Part shown: positions 47,125 through 57,027 of the stretch, piece by piece | How the letters are laid out: the number at the start of each line of letters is the position of its first letter | Numbering within the stretch: position 1 is the first letter of the stretch | The notes under the pieces: model-generated | What the model saw: the letters and a program-made list of their open reading frames with translations, nothing else | Databases searched by the model: none | Told to the model about the DNA's origin: nothing | Origin: Pseudomonas antarctica | GTDB lineage: Bacteria; Pseudomonadota; Gammaproteobacteria; Pseudomonadales; Pseudomonadaceae | DNA length: 64,000 bases | Assembly: GCF_900624995.1 (NCBI RefSeq) | Contig: NZ_UYXQ01000001.1 | Location: 310,001 to 374,000, forward strand | Reading direction: 5' to 3' | Position numbers and translations under genes: made by a program

Positions 47125-48075
47125 ATGTATGAAGCCCTCGGCGATTTATCCCTCGACCTGCTGCGCGCTTTCGAAGCGGCGGCGCGCCACCGCAGTTTTA
47201 CCGCTGCCGCGATGGAAATGGGCACCACTCAGCCAGCCATCAGCCAGCAGATCAAGCGCTTGGAAGAACAGCTTGGGCTGCGTTTGTTTGATCGGATCTA
47301 CCGTGGCATCGAGCTGACCGACGCGGGCGCTCTGTTGTTCGAACACGTTCAGGGCGGCCTGCAGGCCATCAACCACGGCCTGAGCGCGATCACCCAGCAG
47401 GACCAGCATGAAGTGCTGCAAGTGGCCACCGACTTCGCCTTCGCCGCTTACTGGCTGATGCCGCGTCTGCATCGCTTTCACCAGGCCAACCCGCAAGTCG
47501 ACGTCAGCCTGGTCACCAGCGAACGCAACCACGCGACCTTGCGCAGCGATATCGATGTGGCGGTGCTGTTTGGCGATGGCCGTTTCAAGCAAGGCGACAG
47601 CCTGTGGTTGTTCAACGAGGAGGCGTTTCCGGTATGCAGCCCGCAACTGCTCAAGGACCGCACCACGGCGCTGACCGTGCAGACGTTGCAGGACTACCCC
47701 TTGCTGCACCTGCGCCAGGAACACAACAGCCAGTGGTTCGATTGGAACGGTATATTTCGCGAGCTGGGCATTACCAGCGCGCCCACCCCCGGCCAGCTGC
47801 GATTCGACAACTACACCCTGCTGATACAGGCCGCGATTGCCGGCCAGGGCGTGGCCATCGGCTGGCGTCACCTGGTGGATAACTTGCTGGAGCAGAAGTG
47901 GCTGTGCCGGCCGATCAGCGACACGGTGATCTCGCGCTTCGGTTACTACGTGGTGCAGCCGCAGCGCAAACGCCGGGGGCAATTGGTCGAGCGCTTTGTC
48001 GACTGGCTGGTGGCCGAGCAAGCCAGCAACGTGCAGTCGCTGACCGGGCTGGCCCTGCCGTCGATAGCGGTCTAG
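47125..48075 (+). CDS. LysR-family regulator of choline-sulfate use
   Basis: LysR regulator of 316 residues. The N-terminal helix-turn-helix reads SFTAAAMEMGTTQPAISQQI at about 25-44; a substrate-binding domain follows. It resembles the choline-sulfate-utilisation activators found next to betC. The 103-base divergent gap probably holds its binding site. It should act on betC-choX, with choline or choline sulfate as a possible effector (inferred from context). Confidence 0.88.
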   Translation: MYEALGDLSLDLLRAFEAAARHRSFTAAAMEMGTTQPAISQQIKRLEEQLGLRLFDRIYRGIELTDAGALLFEHVQGGLQAINHGLSAITQQDQHEVLQVATDFAFAAYWLMPRLHRFHQANPQVDVSLVTSERNHATLRSDIDVAVLFGDGRFKQGDSLWLFNEEAFPVCSPQLLKDRTTALTVQTLQDYPLLHLRQEHNSQWFDWNGIFRELGITSAPTPGQLRFDNYTLLIQAAIAGQGVAIGWRHLVDNLLEQKWLCRPISDTVISRFGYYVVQPQRKRRGQLVERFVDWLVAEQASNVQSLTGLALPSIAV

Positions 48076-48105
48076 GATCGGCGCATAGTGAATCCGGATT
48101 TCGCC

Positions 48106-48432
48106 ATGCAACGTATCAAGGGCTACCACGCCCATATCTACTTCGACGCCAGCACGATCGACCAAGCGCGCAAGCTCTGCGAGGACGCAGCCAAGCTGTT
48201 TGCGCTGCGCATGGGCCGCGTGCATGAACGGCCGGTGGGCCCGCACCCGGACTGGAGCTGCCAGCTGGCGTTCGAGCCGGAATACATCGGCGTGGTGTTG
48301 CCGTGGCTGGCGCTGCACCGCGAGGGGCTGGTGGTGTTCCTGCACCCCGAGACCGGGGATGACTTGAAGGATCACACCGATTACGCGATCTGGATGGGTG
48401 CGATGCGCGAGCTGGATTTGTCTGTTTTTTAA
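48106..48432 (+). CDS. DOPA 4,5-dioxygenase-like protein
   Basis: Small protein of 108 residues from the ATG at 48106; a GTG at 48088 would add six residues. It matches the DOPA dioxygenase family: IKGYHAHIYFDASTIDQARK, then GRVHERPVGPHPDWSCQLAF and VVFLHPETGDDLKDHTDYA. The histidines in YHAHIYF, GPHPDW and FLHPETG are candidate metal ligands. Substrate in bacteria is not established. It follows the LysR gene by about 30 bases and is ended by a strong terminator. Confidence 0.8.
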   Translation: MQRIKGYHAHIYFDASTIDQARKLCEDAAKLFALRMGRVHERPVGPHPDWSCQLAFEPEYIGVVLPWLALHREGLVVFLHPETGDDLKDHTDYAIWMGAMRELDLSVF

Positions 48433-48443
48433 CCACGGCTGAT

Positions 48444-48485
48444 AAAAATCCCATCCCCTTGTGCAAAGGCGATGGGATTTTTTAT
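48444..48485 (+). terminator. Intrinsic terminator after the DOPA-dioxygenase-like gene
   Basis: Stem AAATCCCATC / GATGGGATTT (48446-48455, 48471-48480) with an inner CCTT/AAGG extension is followed by TTTATATT. It separates the choline-sulfate block from the dgo genes. Confidence 0.85.
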
Positions 48486-48594
48486 ATTTAAGCCCTATAT
48501 GTGGGACTGATATTTATATATTGAGATATCGCCAGCCATAGGTTTATATTCGCCCATCTGCTTTTTTCAGCACCCACTCATTTCAGGTGAAGCG

Positions 48595-49554
48595 ATGCAG
48601 GCGCAATTGATCGCGCTCGACTGGGGGACCAGCTCCCTTCGTGCTTATAAACTCGGCCCAGCCGGCAAGGTGCTCGAACAGCGCGCGCTGTCGTTCGGCA
48701 TCATGCACCTGCCCAGCGAGTCTAGGGAGATTGCTGGCGTGCGCTGCAGCGATGGCTTCGAGTTGGCGTTCGATGCGGCCTGCGGTGATTGGCTTGATGC
48801 TGTACCCGACCTGCCGGTGATCGCCTGCGGAATGGTCGGCAGCGCCCAAGGTTGGAGCGAGGCGGCCTATCGCAACACGCCGGTCGATGTCGCCAGCCTC
48901 GGCCAGGCGTTGCATACCGTGCGCAGCCTGCGTGGCGTTGATTTGCATATCGTGCCGGGCGTGATCGAGCAGGTCGGCTTGCCCAATGTGATGCGCGGCG
49001 AAGAAACCCAGGTGCTCGGCGTGCTGCAAGGCCTCGCTGCGCACGTATTGATCGGCCTGCCTGGCAGCCATTCCAAATGGGTCGAGGTGGCGGATGGCTG
49101 CATCACGCACTTCGACACCTTCATGACCGGCGAGCTGTTCGCGGTGCTGAGCAAGCACAGCATTCTGGGGCGTACGCAACAGCCCTGCGAACACTTCCAG
49201 GCCGAGGCGTTTGATCGCGGCGTGAACGTGGCGCTATCAAAAGACGGCCAGCGCGGCGTGCTCTCAACCTTGTTCAGTGCCCGCACGCTGGGGCTGACCG
49301 CCGAGCTGGCCGCCGACCAGCAACCGGATTACCTGTCCGGCCTGCTGATTGGCCATGAACTCGCCGGTTTGCCCGAACATGCAAAACATAAACCCATCGT
49401 TCTGGTCGGTAACGCCCCGCTCTGCGCCCGCTACCAACGTGCCCTGGCCCTTTGCGGCTTCGCCCACGTCAGCCTGGCGCAAGCGGCCAGTGAACGCGGC
49501 TTGTGGCAATTGGCAGTGGCCGCCGGGCTCACTCAACCTGTCTTGGAGGCCTGA
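48595..49554 (+). CDS. dgoK: 2-dehydro-3-deoxygalactonokinase
   Basis: Phosphorylates 2-dehydro-3-deoxygalactonate in D-galactonate breakdown, 319 residues. The ATP-binding start LIALDWGTSSLRAYKLGPAG and the GLPGSHSKWVEVADG segment are family signatures. It opens a dgoK-dgoA-dgoD-transporter run in the same order as the E. coli dgo operon, but no dgoR lies upstream. dgoA begins one base after its stop. Confidence 0.92.
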   Translation: MQAQLIALDWGTSSLRAYKLGPAGKVLEQRALSFGIMHLPSESREIAGVRCSDGFELAFDAACGDWLDAVPDLPVIACGMVGSAQGWSEAAYRNTPVDVASLGQALHTVRSLRGVDLHIVPGVIEQVGLPNVMRGEETQVLGVLQGLAAHVLIGLPGSHSKWVEVADGCITHFDTFMTGELFAVLSKHSILGRTQQPCEHFQAEAFDRGVNVALSKDGQRGVLSTLFSARTLGLTAELAADQQPDYLSGLLIGHELAGLPEHAKHKPIVLVGNAPLCARYQRALALCGFAHVSLAQAASERGLWQLAVAAGLTQPVLEA

Positions 49555-49555
49555 C

Positions 49556-50176
49556 ATGCTCAAGCAAGCACTCGCACACAACGGTTTGATCGCAATCCTG
49601 CGCGGCGTACGACCGGACGAAGCCGAGGCGATCGGCCAGGTGCTCTATCAGACCGGCTTTCGGGTGATCGAAGTGCCGCTCAATTCGCCGGACCCTTACA
49701 CCAGCATCCGCACCCTGCGCGACAGCCTGCCCGCCGATTGCCTGATCGGCGCGGGCACGGTGTTGGCGCCTGCGCAGGTCGAGCAGGTCAAAGCCGCCGG
49801 CGGCCAAGTGATCGTCATGCCCCACAGTGATGCCAAAGTGCTACGTGCAGCGAAAGCGGCGGGCTTGTACCTGTCGCCGGGTGTGGCCACACCCACCGAA
49901 GCCTTCGCCGCACTGGCCGAAGGCGCCGACGTGTTGAAGCTGTTCCCGGCCGAGCAAATGGGCCCGGGTGTGATCAAGGCGTGGCTGGCGGTACTGCCGA
50001 CGGGCACGTTGTTGCTGCCGGTGGGCGGTGTGACCCCAGGCAACATGCCGGTGTATTTCGACGCGGGCGCCAAGGGCTTCGGCCTGGGTTCCGGGTTGTT
50101 CAAGCCGGGTATGTCCGTGGATCAAGTGGCCAGCAGTGCCCAGGCGTATGTCGCCGCCTGGAACGCGTTGAACTGA
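49556..50176 (+). CDS. dgoA: 2-dehydro-3-deoxy-6-phosphogalactonate aldolase
   Basis: Class I aldolase splitting KDPGal to pyruvate and glyceraldehyde 3-phosphate, 206 residues, from the ATG at 49556 after a GGAG site. The KDPG/KDPGal aldolase family residues are visible: E39 (VIEVPLNSP) and Schiff-base K128 (GADVLKLFPAEQ). It is coupled to dgoK and lies 61 bases before dgoD. Confidence 0.93.
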   Translation: MLKQALAHNGLIAILRGVRPDEAEAIGQVLYQTGFRVIEVPLNSPDPYTSIRTLRDSLPADCLIGAGTVLAPAQVEQVKAAGGQVIVMPHSDAKVLRAAKAAGLYLSPGVATPTEAFAALAEGADVLKLFPAEQMGPGVIKAWLAVLPTGTLLLPVGGVTPGNMPVYFDAGAKGFGLGSGLFKPGMSVDQVASSAQAYVAAWNALN

Positions 50177-50237
50177 TGCCCTGAATTGATTTCAAGCTTT
50201 GCGCCCTCGGCGCTGCATCGACAAGAGAGATAAGAAG

Positions 50238-51386
50238 ATGAAAATCACCAAACTGACGACCTTCATCGTCCCGCCGCGCTGGTGCTTCCTCAAGGTCGAA
50301 ACCGACCAGGGCGTGACCGGCTGGGGTGAGCCCGTAGTCGAGGGCCGCGCCCACACCGTGGCCGCTGCCGTCGAAGAACTTTCCGACTACCTGATCGGCA
50401 AAGACCCACGCAATATCGAAGACATCTGGACAGTGCTCTACCGCGGCGGCTTCTACCGTGGCGGCGCGGTGCACATGAGCGCCCTCGCCGGTATCGACCA
50501 GGCGCTGTGGGACATCAAGGGCAAGGCGCTGGGCGTCTCGGTCAGCGACCTGCTGGGCGGCCAGGTACGCGACAAGATCCGCGTGTATTCGTGGATCGGC
50601 GGCGACCGCCCGGCCGACACGGCCCGTGCCGCCAAAGAGGCGGTAGCGCGTGGTTTTACTGCGGTGAAAATGAACGGCACCGAAGAGCTCCAATTCGTCG
50701 ACAGCTTCGAGAAAGTTGACCTGGCCCTGGCCAACGTTGCCGCCGTGCGCGATGCGGTGGGCCCTAACGTCGGCATCGGCGTCGACTTCCATGGCCGCGT
50801 GCACAAGCCCATGGCCAAGGTGCTGATGAAGGAACTCGACCCGTACAAACTGATGTTTATCGAAGAGCCGGTGCTCAGCGAAAACTACGAGGCGCTCAAA
50901 GAATTGGCGCCGCTGACCAGTACGCCCATAGCCCTGGGCGAGCGGTTGTTCTCGCGCTGGGACTTCAAGCGCGTACTCAGCGAAGGCTACGTCGACATCA
51001 TCCAGCCGGACGCCTCCCACGCCGGAGGTATCACCGAAACCCGCAAGATTGCCAACATGGCCGAAGCCTACGACGTGGCCCTGGCCCTGCACTGCCCGCT
51101 CGGCCCGATTGCCTTGGCGGCCTGCCTGCAATTGGACGCGGTTTGCTACAACGCGTTTATCCAGGAGCAAAGCTTGGGTATTCACTACAACGAGAGCAAC
51201 GACCTGCTCGACTACGTCCGCGACCCGGGCGTGTTCGACTATGACAAAGGCTTCGTGAAGATCCCCAACGGGCCTGGCTTGGGTATTGAGATCAACGAGG
51301 AATACGTGATCGAGCGCGCGGCCATCGGCCACCGCTGGCGCAACTCGATCTGGCGCCACGCCGATGGCAGCTTTGCCGAGTGGTAA
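50238..51386 (+). CDS. dgoD: D-galactonate dehydratase
   Basis: Enolase-superfamily dehydratase turning galactonate into 2-dehydro-3-deoxygalactonate, 382 residues, the exact E. coli DgoD length, from the ATG at 50238. Metal ligand D183 and catalytic H185 are at the expected places ([11 protein letters not shown]). [14 protein letters not shown] holds the next ligand, and [20 protein letters not shown] the second histidine. It acts first in the pathway, ahead of dgoK and dgoA. Confidence 0.95.
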   Translation: MKITKLTTFIVPPRWCFLKVETDQGVTGWGEPVVEGRAHTVAAAVEELSDYLIGKDPRNIEDIWTVLYRGGFYRGGAVHMSALAGIDQALWDIKGKALGVSVSDLLGGQVRDKIRVYSWIGGDRPADTARAAKEAVARGFTAVKMNGTEELQFVDSFEKVDLALANVAAVRDAVGPNVGIGVDFHGRVHKPMAKVLMKELDPYKLMFIEEPVLSENYEALKELAPLTSTPIALGERLFSRWDFKRVLSEGYVDIIQPDASHAGGITETRKIANMAEAYDVALALHCPLGPIALAACLQLDAVCYNAFIQEQSLGIHYNESNDLLDYVRDPGVFDYDKGFVKIPNGPGLGIEINEEYVIERAAIGHRWRNSIWRHADGSFAEW

Positions 51387-51411
51387 GCCCCTCCTGAAGA
51401 AACACAGTCAA

Positions 51412-51500
51412 TGTGGGAGCTGGCTTACCTGCGATAGCGGAGGGCCAGCTTGCATCTCTGGCACAGGCATACCGCCATCGCAGGCAAGCCAGCTCCCACA
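51412..51500. repeat. REP inverted pair (89 bp)
   Basis: Arms TGTGGGAGCTGGCTTACCTG... (51412-51440) and its inverse ending AGCTCCCACA (51472-51500) differ at two or three positions. It lies between dgoD and the MFS gene on the same strand, so it may lower transporter expression relative to the enzymes. Confidence 0.85.
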
Positions 51501-51545
51501 CTGACCGCTATCCGTCCTCAATAAACATAAGAAGAGGCACCCCCC

Positions 51546-52856
51546 ATGCAACCTGAGTCCTTCACCGGGCAGGCTTCTTTAGTCACGCCCAGCAGAAAGC
51601 GCTTCTTCATCATGGTGCTGCTGTTTATCACGGTGGTGATCAACTACCTCGACCGCAGCAACCTGTCGATTGCCGCCCCGGCATTGACCAGCGAGCTGGG
51701 CATCGACCCGGTGCACGTCGGGCTGATCTTCTCCGCCTTCGGCTGGACCTACGCCGCCATGCAGATCCCCGGCGGCTGGTTGGTGGATCGGGTGCCACCG
51801 CGCATTCTCTACACCGTCGCCCTGCTGTTGTGGTCGATTGCCACCGTGATGCTCGGGTTTGCCGCCAGCTTCATCGCGCTGTTTGTGCTGCGCATGGCGG
51901 TCGGCGCCTTGGAAGCGCCGGCCTACCCGATCAACAGCCGTGTGGTCACCACGTGGTTTCCTGAGCGCGAGCGCGCCACGGCGATTGGCGTTTATACGTC
52001 GGGACAGTTTGTCGGGCTGGCGTTTCTCACGCCGGTGTTGGCGTGGCTGCAGCACGCGTTTGGCTGGCATATGGTGTTTGTCGCCACCGGTGGCGTCGGC
52101 ATTCTCTGGGCACTGGTGTGGTACGCGGTGTACCGCGAGCCGAAGGATTTCAAAGGTGCCAACGCCGCTGAAATCGAGCTGATCCGTGAAGGCGGTGGTT
52201 TGGTGGATATGCAGGCGCAAGCCACCAAGGCGCCCTTCAGTTGGGTCGACCTGGGCATCGTGCTGAGCAAGCGCAAGCTGTGGGGCATCTACCTGGGGCA
52301 GTTCTGCCTGAACTCCACGCTGTGGTTTTTCCTGACGTGGTTTCCGACCTACCTGGTGAAATATCGCGGGATGGACTTCATCAAGTCCGGCCTGCTGGCG
52401 TCGCTGCCCTTTCTGGCGGCGTTTGTGGGCGTGCTGTGTTCGGGTTTTTTTTCTGACTGGCTGATTCGCCGGGGCGCGTCGGTAGGTTTTGCGCGCAAGT
52501 TGCCGATCATTGCCGGGTTGCTGATTTCAACGGCGATCATTGGTGCCAACTCTGTGGACTCAACGGCCTGGGTGATTGCGTTCCTGGCGGTGGCGTTTTT
52601 TGGCAATGGCCTGGCGTCGATCACCTGGTCGCTGGTGGCCACCCTGGCACCGGCCCGCTTGCTGGGGCTGACCGGTGGGGTGTTCAACTTTATCGGCAAC
52701 CTGTCGGCAATAACCACGCCGATTGTGATTGGCTTTCTGGCCAGTGGAGATTCGTTCGCGCCGGCGATTACCTACATTGCGGTGCTGGCATTGCTGGGGG
52801 CGCTGTCCTACGTGTTGCTGGTCGGCAAGGTCGAGCGTATTGAACTGAATGAATAA
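51546..52856 (+). CDS. dgoT: MFS transporter, probable D-galactonate permease
   Basis: Major facilitator of the anion:cation symporter type, 436 residues with about 12 membrane helices. It starts MQPESFTGQASLVTPSRKRF. Helix 1 holds NYLDRSNLSIAAPAL, and the loop 2-3 and helix 4-5 regions (GGWLVDRVPPR, NSRVVTTWFPERERA) are typical of hexuronate/galactonate transporters. Its place after dgoD supports D-galactonate uptake. A short GC dyad follows near 52857-52880. Confidence 0.85.
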   Translation: MQPESFTGQASLVTPSRKRFFIMVLLFITVVINYLDRSNLSIAAPALTSELGIDPVHVGLIFSAFGWTYAAMQIPGGWLVDRVPPRILYTVALLLWSIATVMLGFAASFIALFVLRMAVGALEAPAYPINSRVVTTWFPERERATAIGVYTSGQFVGLAFLTPVLAWLQHAFGWHMVFVATGGVGILWALVWYAVYREPKDFKGANAAEIELIREGGGLVDMQAQATKAPFSWVDLGIVLSKRKLWGIYLGQFCLNSTLWFFLTWFPTYLVKYRGMDFIKSGLLASLPFLAAFVGVLCSGFFSDWLIRRGASVGFARKLPIIAGLLISTAIIGANSVDSTAWVIAFLAVAFFGNGLASITWSLVATLAPARLLGLTGGVFNFIGNLSAITTPIVIGFLASGDSFAPAITYIAVLALLGALSYVLLVGKVERIELNE

Positions 52857-52898
52857 CCGGCAGCCACAGGAAGCCGGCTTGCCACAAAAGCATCGGTA

Positions 52899-53342
52899 TT
52901 AGTTGAGCACGCCGTTCAGGATTTCGTAGACGATGCCCGTGCCCACTGCGATCAACACCACGTCCGGCCCGGAACGACGCCATTCATACCCTTGGTAAAC
53001 CGGTAGGCGTGCCAGGGCACGGTTATCCAGGCGTTCGCCGTAGTAACCGCGTGGCAACGGCTGTCCACGTACCAGCCGTACGTTCGGCGGTGGCGGTGCG
53101 CCACGGGAGAATTGGCCGTGGTTGTCGTGGATGATCTGCCGCACCGGGCCGAAGTCCTGAGGCGGGCCGCGGTGATTATTCTGCGGGCCGCGATGGTCGT
53201 CGCCACGTTGCTCGTGTTGGCCTTGCGGGCCGCCACGGCCAGGGCCATCACCGCGTTGGTCAGGCGGCGCGGCCTGCACCAGGGCACTCGCACCGAGCAT
53301 CAGCACGCCGAGACCAGCGATTAAGCGTTTAGGCATTTTCAT
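52899..53342 (-). CDS. CigR/RcnB-like periplasmic protein
   Basis: Secreted protein of 147 residues with a signal peptide (MKMPKRLIAGLGVLMLGASA). A low-complexity segment rich in Gly, Arg, His, Gln and Pro covers about 24-100. A C-terminal RcnB-type domain contains RLVRGQPLPRGYYGERLDNR and YEWRRSGPDVVLIAVGTGIV. Related proteins include CigR of Salmonella and RcnB, linked to virulence control and metal homeostasis. The role here is unknown. Confidence 0.75.
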   Translation of the reverse strand: MKMPKRLIAGLGVLMLGASALVQAAPPDQRGDGPGRGGPQGQHEQRGDDHRGPQNNHRGPPQDFGPVRQIIHDNHGQFSRGAPPPPNVRLVRGQPLPRGYYGERLDNRALARLPVYQGYEWRRSGPDVVLIAVGTGIVYEILNGVLN

Positions 53343-53370
53343 GGGGGTTCCCTCAGTACTGCACGAACAA

Positions 53371-53403
53371 AAAAGGGATTTCGAACGGGGTTCGAAATCC
53401 CTT
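53371..53403 (-). terminator. Terminator of trpBA
   Basis: A perfect 14-bp stem starting AAGGGATTTCG (53373-53386 with 53390-53403) has a three-base loop. On the minus strand it is followed by TTTTTTG. It lies about 77 bases beyond the trpA stop and before the CigR-like gene. Confidence 0.88.
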
Positions 53404-53479
53404 GGTCTTGTCAGTTTAGGTACTGATTCGACGGTATGATTCCTCTGTATCCGGAACTTTACCTACTGCTACACGGCAT

Positions 53480-54289
53480 TTACTTACGGGCGTTGCGGAC
53501 ACCCTCCGACAATGCCGTGCACAAGCTCAATACGCCATCAATCGCTTGCTGATCATTTTTGGCATTGGCGATGTGGTCGATCAGTGCCGACCCTACCACC
53601 ACGCCATCGGCCAAGCGCGCGATGGCGGCTGCCTGTTCTGGCGTGCGAATACCAAAACCAATGCTGATCGGCAGGTCGGTATGCCGACGCAGGCGAGTCA
53701 CGGCTTCTTCAACGTGTTCCAAGGTGGCGGCACCGGCACCGGTCACACCGGCCACCGACACGTAGTACACAAAGCCAGAGCTGCCGTTCAGCACGGTCGG
53801 CAGGCGCACGTCATCGGTGGTCGGCGTGGTCAGGCGGATGAAGTCGATGCCCGCCGCCTGGGCCGGGTCGCACAGCTCGCCGTTATGTTCAGGCGGCATG
53901 TCGACCACGATCAGGCCGTCCACGCCGGCTTCTTTGGCGTCAGTGATGAACTGCGGCACGCCGTATTTGTGGATCGGGTTGAAGTAACCCATCAACACCA
54001 GTGGCGTGTCGTTGTTGTCTTTGCGGAACTCGCGAACCATCTGCAAGGTTTTGCTCAGGTTCTGCTTGGCTTCCAGTGCGCGGATGTTGGCCAACTGAAT
54101 CGCCGCGCCGTCGGCCATCGGGTCGGTGAAGGGCATGCCCAGCTCGATCACGTCCGCACCAGCTGCAGGCAAGCCCTTGAGGATCGCCAGCGAGGTGTCA
54201 TAACCCGGGTCGCCGGCGGTGACGAAGGTCACCAGGGCGGCGCGGTTTTGTTCTTTGAGTTGCGCAAAACGCGTTTGCAGGCGGCTCAT
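53480..54289 (-). CDS. trpA: Tryptophan synthase alpha subunit
   Basis: Cleaves indole-3-glycerol phosphate to indole, 269 residues, from the ATG at 54289 ([20 protein letters not shown]); the frame is open further upstream inside trpB. Catalytic E49 and D60 are present in [16 protein letters not shown]. The start shares a base with the trpB stop, so translation is coupled and the alpha2beta2 complex is made in balance. Confidence 0.97.
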   Translation of the reverse strand: MSRLQTRFAQLKEQNRAALVTFVTAGDPGYDTSLAILKGLPAAGADVIELGMPFTDPMADGAAIQLANIRALEAKQNLSKTLQMVREFRKDNNDTPLVLMGYFNPIHKYGVPQFITDAKEAGVDGLIVVDMPPEHNGELCDPAQAAGIDFIRLTTPTTDDVRLPTVLNGSSGFVYYVSVAGVTGAGAATLEHVEEAVTRLRRHTDLPISIGFGIRTPEQAAAIARLADGVVVGSALIDHIANAKNDQQAIDGVLSLCTALSEGVRNARK

Positions 54290-55530
54290 CAGTGTTTCTC
54301 CTGCTTGGCTGGCTCTTGTGGAGAGTTTTCCATGTGGTGCATCACGGTCTGCATGTCTTTGTCGCCACGGCCAGACAAGTTCACCACCATCAAGTGATCT
54401 TTCGGCAGGGCCGGTGCGCGTTTGAATACTTCGGCAAGGGCGTGGGCAGTTTCCAGTGCGGGAATAATCCCTTCCAGGCGGCAGCATTTATGGAACGCTT
54501 CGAGGGCTTCGTCGTCAGTCACCGACGTGTACTGGGCGCGGCCGATGTCGTGCAACCAGGCGTGTTCCGGGCCGATGCCGGGGTAGTCGAGGCCGGCGGA
54601 AATCGAGTGGGCATCGATGATCTGCCCGTCGTCGTCCTGCAGCAGGAAGGTACGGTTGCCGTGCAGTACGCCCGGTACGCCGCCGTTGAGGCTGGCGGCA
54701 TGCTTGCCGGTTGCGATGCCATAGCCTGCCGCTTCAACGCCGATGATTTCGACGCTGGTGTCATTCAGGAACGGGTGGAACAGGCCCATGGCGTTCGAAC
54801 CGCCGCCGATGCACGCCACCAGGCTGTCCGGCAGGCGACCTTCCTGGGCTTGCATCTGGTCACGGGTTTCCTTGCCGATCACGGCCTGGAAGTCGCGCAC
54901 CATTGCAGGGTATGGGTGCGGGCCCGCCACGGTGCCAATCAGGTAGAAGGTGTCATCAACGTTGGTCACCCAGTCGCGCAGGGCTTCGTTCATCGCGTCT
55001 TTGAGCGTGCCGGTGCCGGACACTACCGGGATCACTTTGGCGCCCAGCAGCTTCATGCGGAACACGTTGGCCTGTTGGCGCTCAATGTCGGTGGTGCCCA
55101 TGTAGATCACGCAGTCGAGGCCGAAGCGCGCAGCCACGGTGGCAGTGGCCACGCCGTGCATGCCGGCGCCGGTCTCGGCGATGATGCGTTTTTTGCCCAT
55201 GCGCCGCGCCAGCAGGATCTGGCCAATGCAGTTGTTGATCTTGTGCGCGCCGGTGTGGTTCAGCTCTTCGCGCTTGAGGTAAATCTTGGCGCCGCCGCAG
55301 AACTCGGTCAGGCGCTCAGCGAAATACAGCGGGCTTGGGCGTCCGACGTAATCGCGCTGGAAGTAGGCCAGTTCTTTGTTGAAAGCCGGATCAATCTTGG
55401 CCGCTTCGTATTCGCGGGCCAGTTCGAGGATCAACGGCATCAGGGTTTCAGCGACGTAGCGGCCGCCGAATGCGCCGAACAGGCCGTTGGCGTCGGGGCC
55501 GTTGCGAAGATCGGTCTGGGACTGAGTCAT
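54289..55530 (-). CDS. trpB: Tryptophan synthase beta subunit
   Basis: PLP enzyme joining indole and serine, 413 residues, from the ATG at 55530 ([20 protein letters not shown]). PLP-binding K97 is in [10 protein letters not shown], and the phosphate loop in [10 protein letters not shown]. The C-terminus is followed directly by trpA. It is divergent from trpI, which activates trpBA in pseudomonads in response to indoleglycerol phosphate. Confidence 0.97.
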   Translation of the reverse strand: MTQSQTDLRNGPDANGLFGAFGGRYVAETLMPLILELAREYEAAKIDPAFNKELAYFQRDYVGRPSPLYFAERLTEFCGGAKIYLKREELNHTGAHKINNCIGQILLARRMGKKRIIAETGAGMHGVATATVAARFGLDCVIYMGTTDIERQQANVFRMKLLGAKVIPVVSGTGTLKDAMNEALRDWVTNVDDTFYLIGTVAGPHPYPAMVRDFQAVIGKETRDQMQAQEGRLPDSLVACIGGGSNAMGLFHPFLNDTSVEIIGVEAAGYGIATGKHAASLNGGVPGVLHGNRTFLLQDDDGQIIDAHSISAGLDYPGIGPEHAWLHDIGRAQYTSVTDDEALEAFHKCCRLEGIIPALETAHALAEVFKRAPALPKDHLMVVNLSGRGDKDMQTVMHHMENSPQEPAKQEKH

Positions 55531-55640
55531 GGGGCGCTCCAGGAAATAATTCGTGTGAGAGGCAATGACGGCCACTCTACCCCTGACACGCTGCGCTGAA
55601 AACCGATAAGATCGCCACAACCTGTCAGGAAAACTCACAG

Positions 55641-56537
55641 ATGAGCAGAGACCTTCCGCCCCTCAACGCCTTGCGCGCATTTGAAGCCACTGCCCGGTTC
55701 AACAGCGTTAGTCAGGCCGCAGAGCAACTCCATGTGACCCACGGTGCAGTCAGCCGCCAGTTGAAGGTGCTGGAAGAGCATTTGGGTGTCAGCCTGTTCA
55801 TCAAAGACGGGCGCGGCCTTAAACTCACAGATTCCGGCGTTCGGCTGCGCGATGCCAGTGCCGAGGCGTTTGAACGTTTAAGGGATGTGTGCGCCGAACT
55901 GACTCAGGCCAGCGCTGATGCGCCCTTCGTGCTGGGTTGCTCGGGAAGCTTGCTGGCGCGCTGGTTGATACCGCGCTTGGGCCGCTTGAACACAGACCTG
56001 CCGGATTTGCGCCTGCACCTGTCGGCGGGTGACGGCGATCTCGACCCTAGGCGGCCAGGCCTCGATGCTCTACTAGTGTTCGCCGAACCGCCATGGCCAG
56101 CGGATATGCAGGTGTACGAGTTGGCCAGCGAGCGCATCGGCCCGGTGATGAGCCCACGCTTCGCCGGTCACGAACGCCTGCGCCAAGCCCCGGCGCAAGC
56201 GCTGTGCGGCGAAGACTTGTTGCACACCACGTCGCGTCCGCAGGCTTGGCCCAGTTGGGCACAGCAACACGGCATCGAGCCCGGCGCGTTGAAACGCGGC
56301 CAGGGGTTTGAGCATTTGTATTATTTGCTGGAAGCGGCGGTAGCAGGTTTAGGCGTGGCGATCGCGCCAGAACCGTTGGTGGCAGAGGACCTGCGCGCGG
56401 GTCGCCTGGTGGCGCCGTGGGGTTTCAGCGAAACCCCGGCGCACCTGGCGTTATGGCTACCCAAGCGCGCCGCAGATGGGCGCGCCGGTCAGTTGGCGCA
56501 GTGGCTCAAGGCCGAACTCTTGCGCCAGCCGGTATAG
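55641..56537 (+). CDS. trpI: LysR-type activator of trpBA
   Basis: LysR regulator of 298 residues starting [20 protein letters not shown]. The helix-turn-helix is [20 protein letters not shown] at about 22-41. Divergent placement from trpB with a 110-base gap is the classical pseudomonad trpI-trpBA arrangement, in which TrpI binds the shared gap and activates trpBA with indoleglycerol phosphate. Sites in the gap were not resolved by eye. Confidence 0.92.
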   Translation: MSRDLPPLNALRAFEATARFNSVSQAAEQLHVTHGAVSRQLKVLEEHLGVSLFIKDGRGLKLTDSGVRLRDASAEAFERLRDVCAELTQASADAPFVLGCSGSLLARWLIPRLGRLNTDLPDLRLHLSAGDGDLDPRRPGLDALLVFAEPPWPADMQVYELASERIGPVMSPRFAGHERLRQAPAQALCGEDLLHTTSRPQAWPSWAQQHGIEPGALKRGQGFEHLYYLLEAAVAGLGVAIAPEPLVAEDLRAGRLVAPWGFSETPAHLALWLPKRAADGRAGQLAQWLKAELLRQPV

Positions 56538-56545
56538 CCGGTCAA

Positions 56546-56872
56546 TCAGTCACCGCGTTTGCACAGCAGGTAAGCCGCCAACAGGCCCAGTGCACCAACG
56601 GCGACGCCGGCGGTAGTCCATGGGTGCTCTTGTGCGTAGTCCCGGGTTGCAACACCGGTTTCGCGGATTTTGACTTTGCTTTCTTCGTAGGCATCGCTGA
56701 TCAGATGGCGGGAATGCTTGAGCGCATTCTCGGCATTGCTTTTCAGGGCCTTGAGCGTTTTGCGCGACTCATCGGACGCATCATCCTTGAGGCTCTCAAG
56801 GGACTTGAGCAGGCTCGAAATCTCGGCTTCCATGCTTTCCAGCGACGCTTTACGTAAAGAAGTGTTGGCCAT
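56546..56872 (-). CDS. DUF883/ElaB-YqjD family membrane-anchored protein
   Basis: Small protein of 108 residues from the ATG at 56872 after AGGAG (MANTSLRKASLESMEAEISS). Residues 1-78 form an amphipathic coiled-coil-like helix; about 85-104 (TTAGVAVGALGLLAAYLLCK) is one membrane helix. E. coli relatives ElaB and YqjD bind ribosomes at the membrane in stationary phase. The same role is possible but not shown here. Confidence 0.82.
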   Translation of the reverse strand: MANTSLRKASLESMEAEISSLLKSLESLKDDASDESRKTLKALKSNAENALKHSRHLISDAYEESKVKIRETGVATRDYAQEHPWTTAGVAVGALGLLAAYLLCKRGD

Positions 56873-57027
56873 GTGGACTCTCCTGAAGTGATTGAGTGGC
56901 ATGTGTAGATACCGACTGCGGCCAATTCAGAAAGTGCAGTAAATATGAACTTTCGCGTAGGAACGGCCGCCAGAAGCAGTACGAACATTGACTGCTACGC
57001 TCACTAGAGACCTCAGGAGAAAACGCT

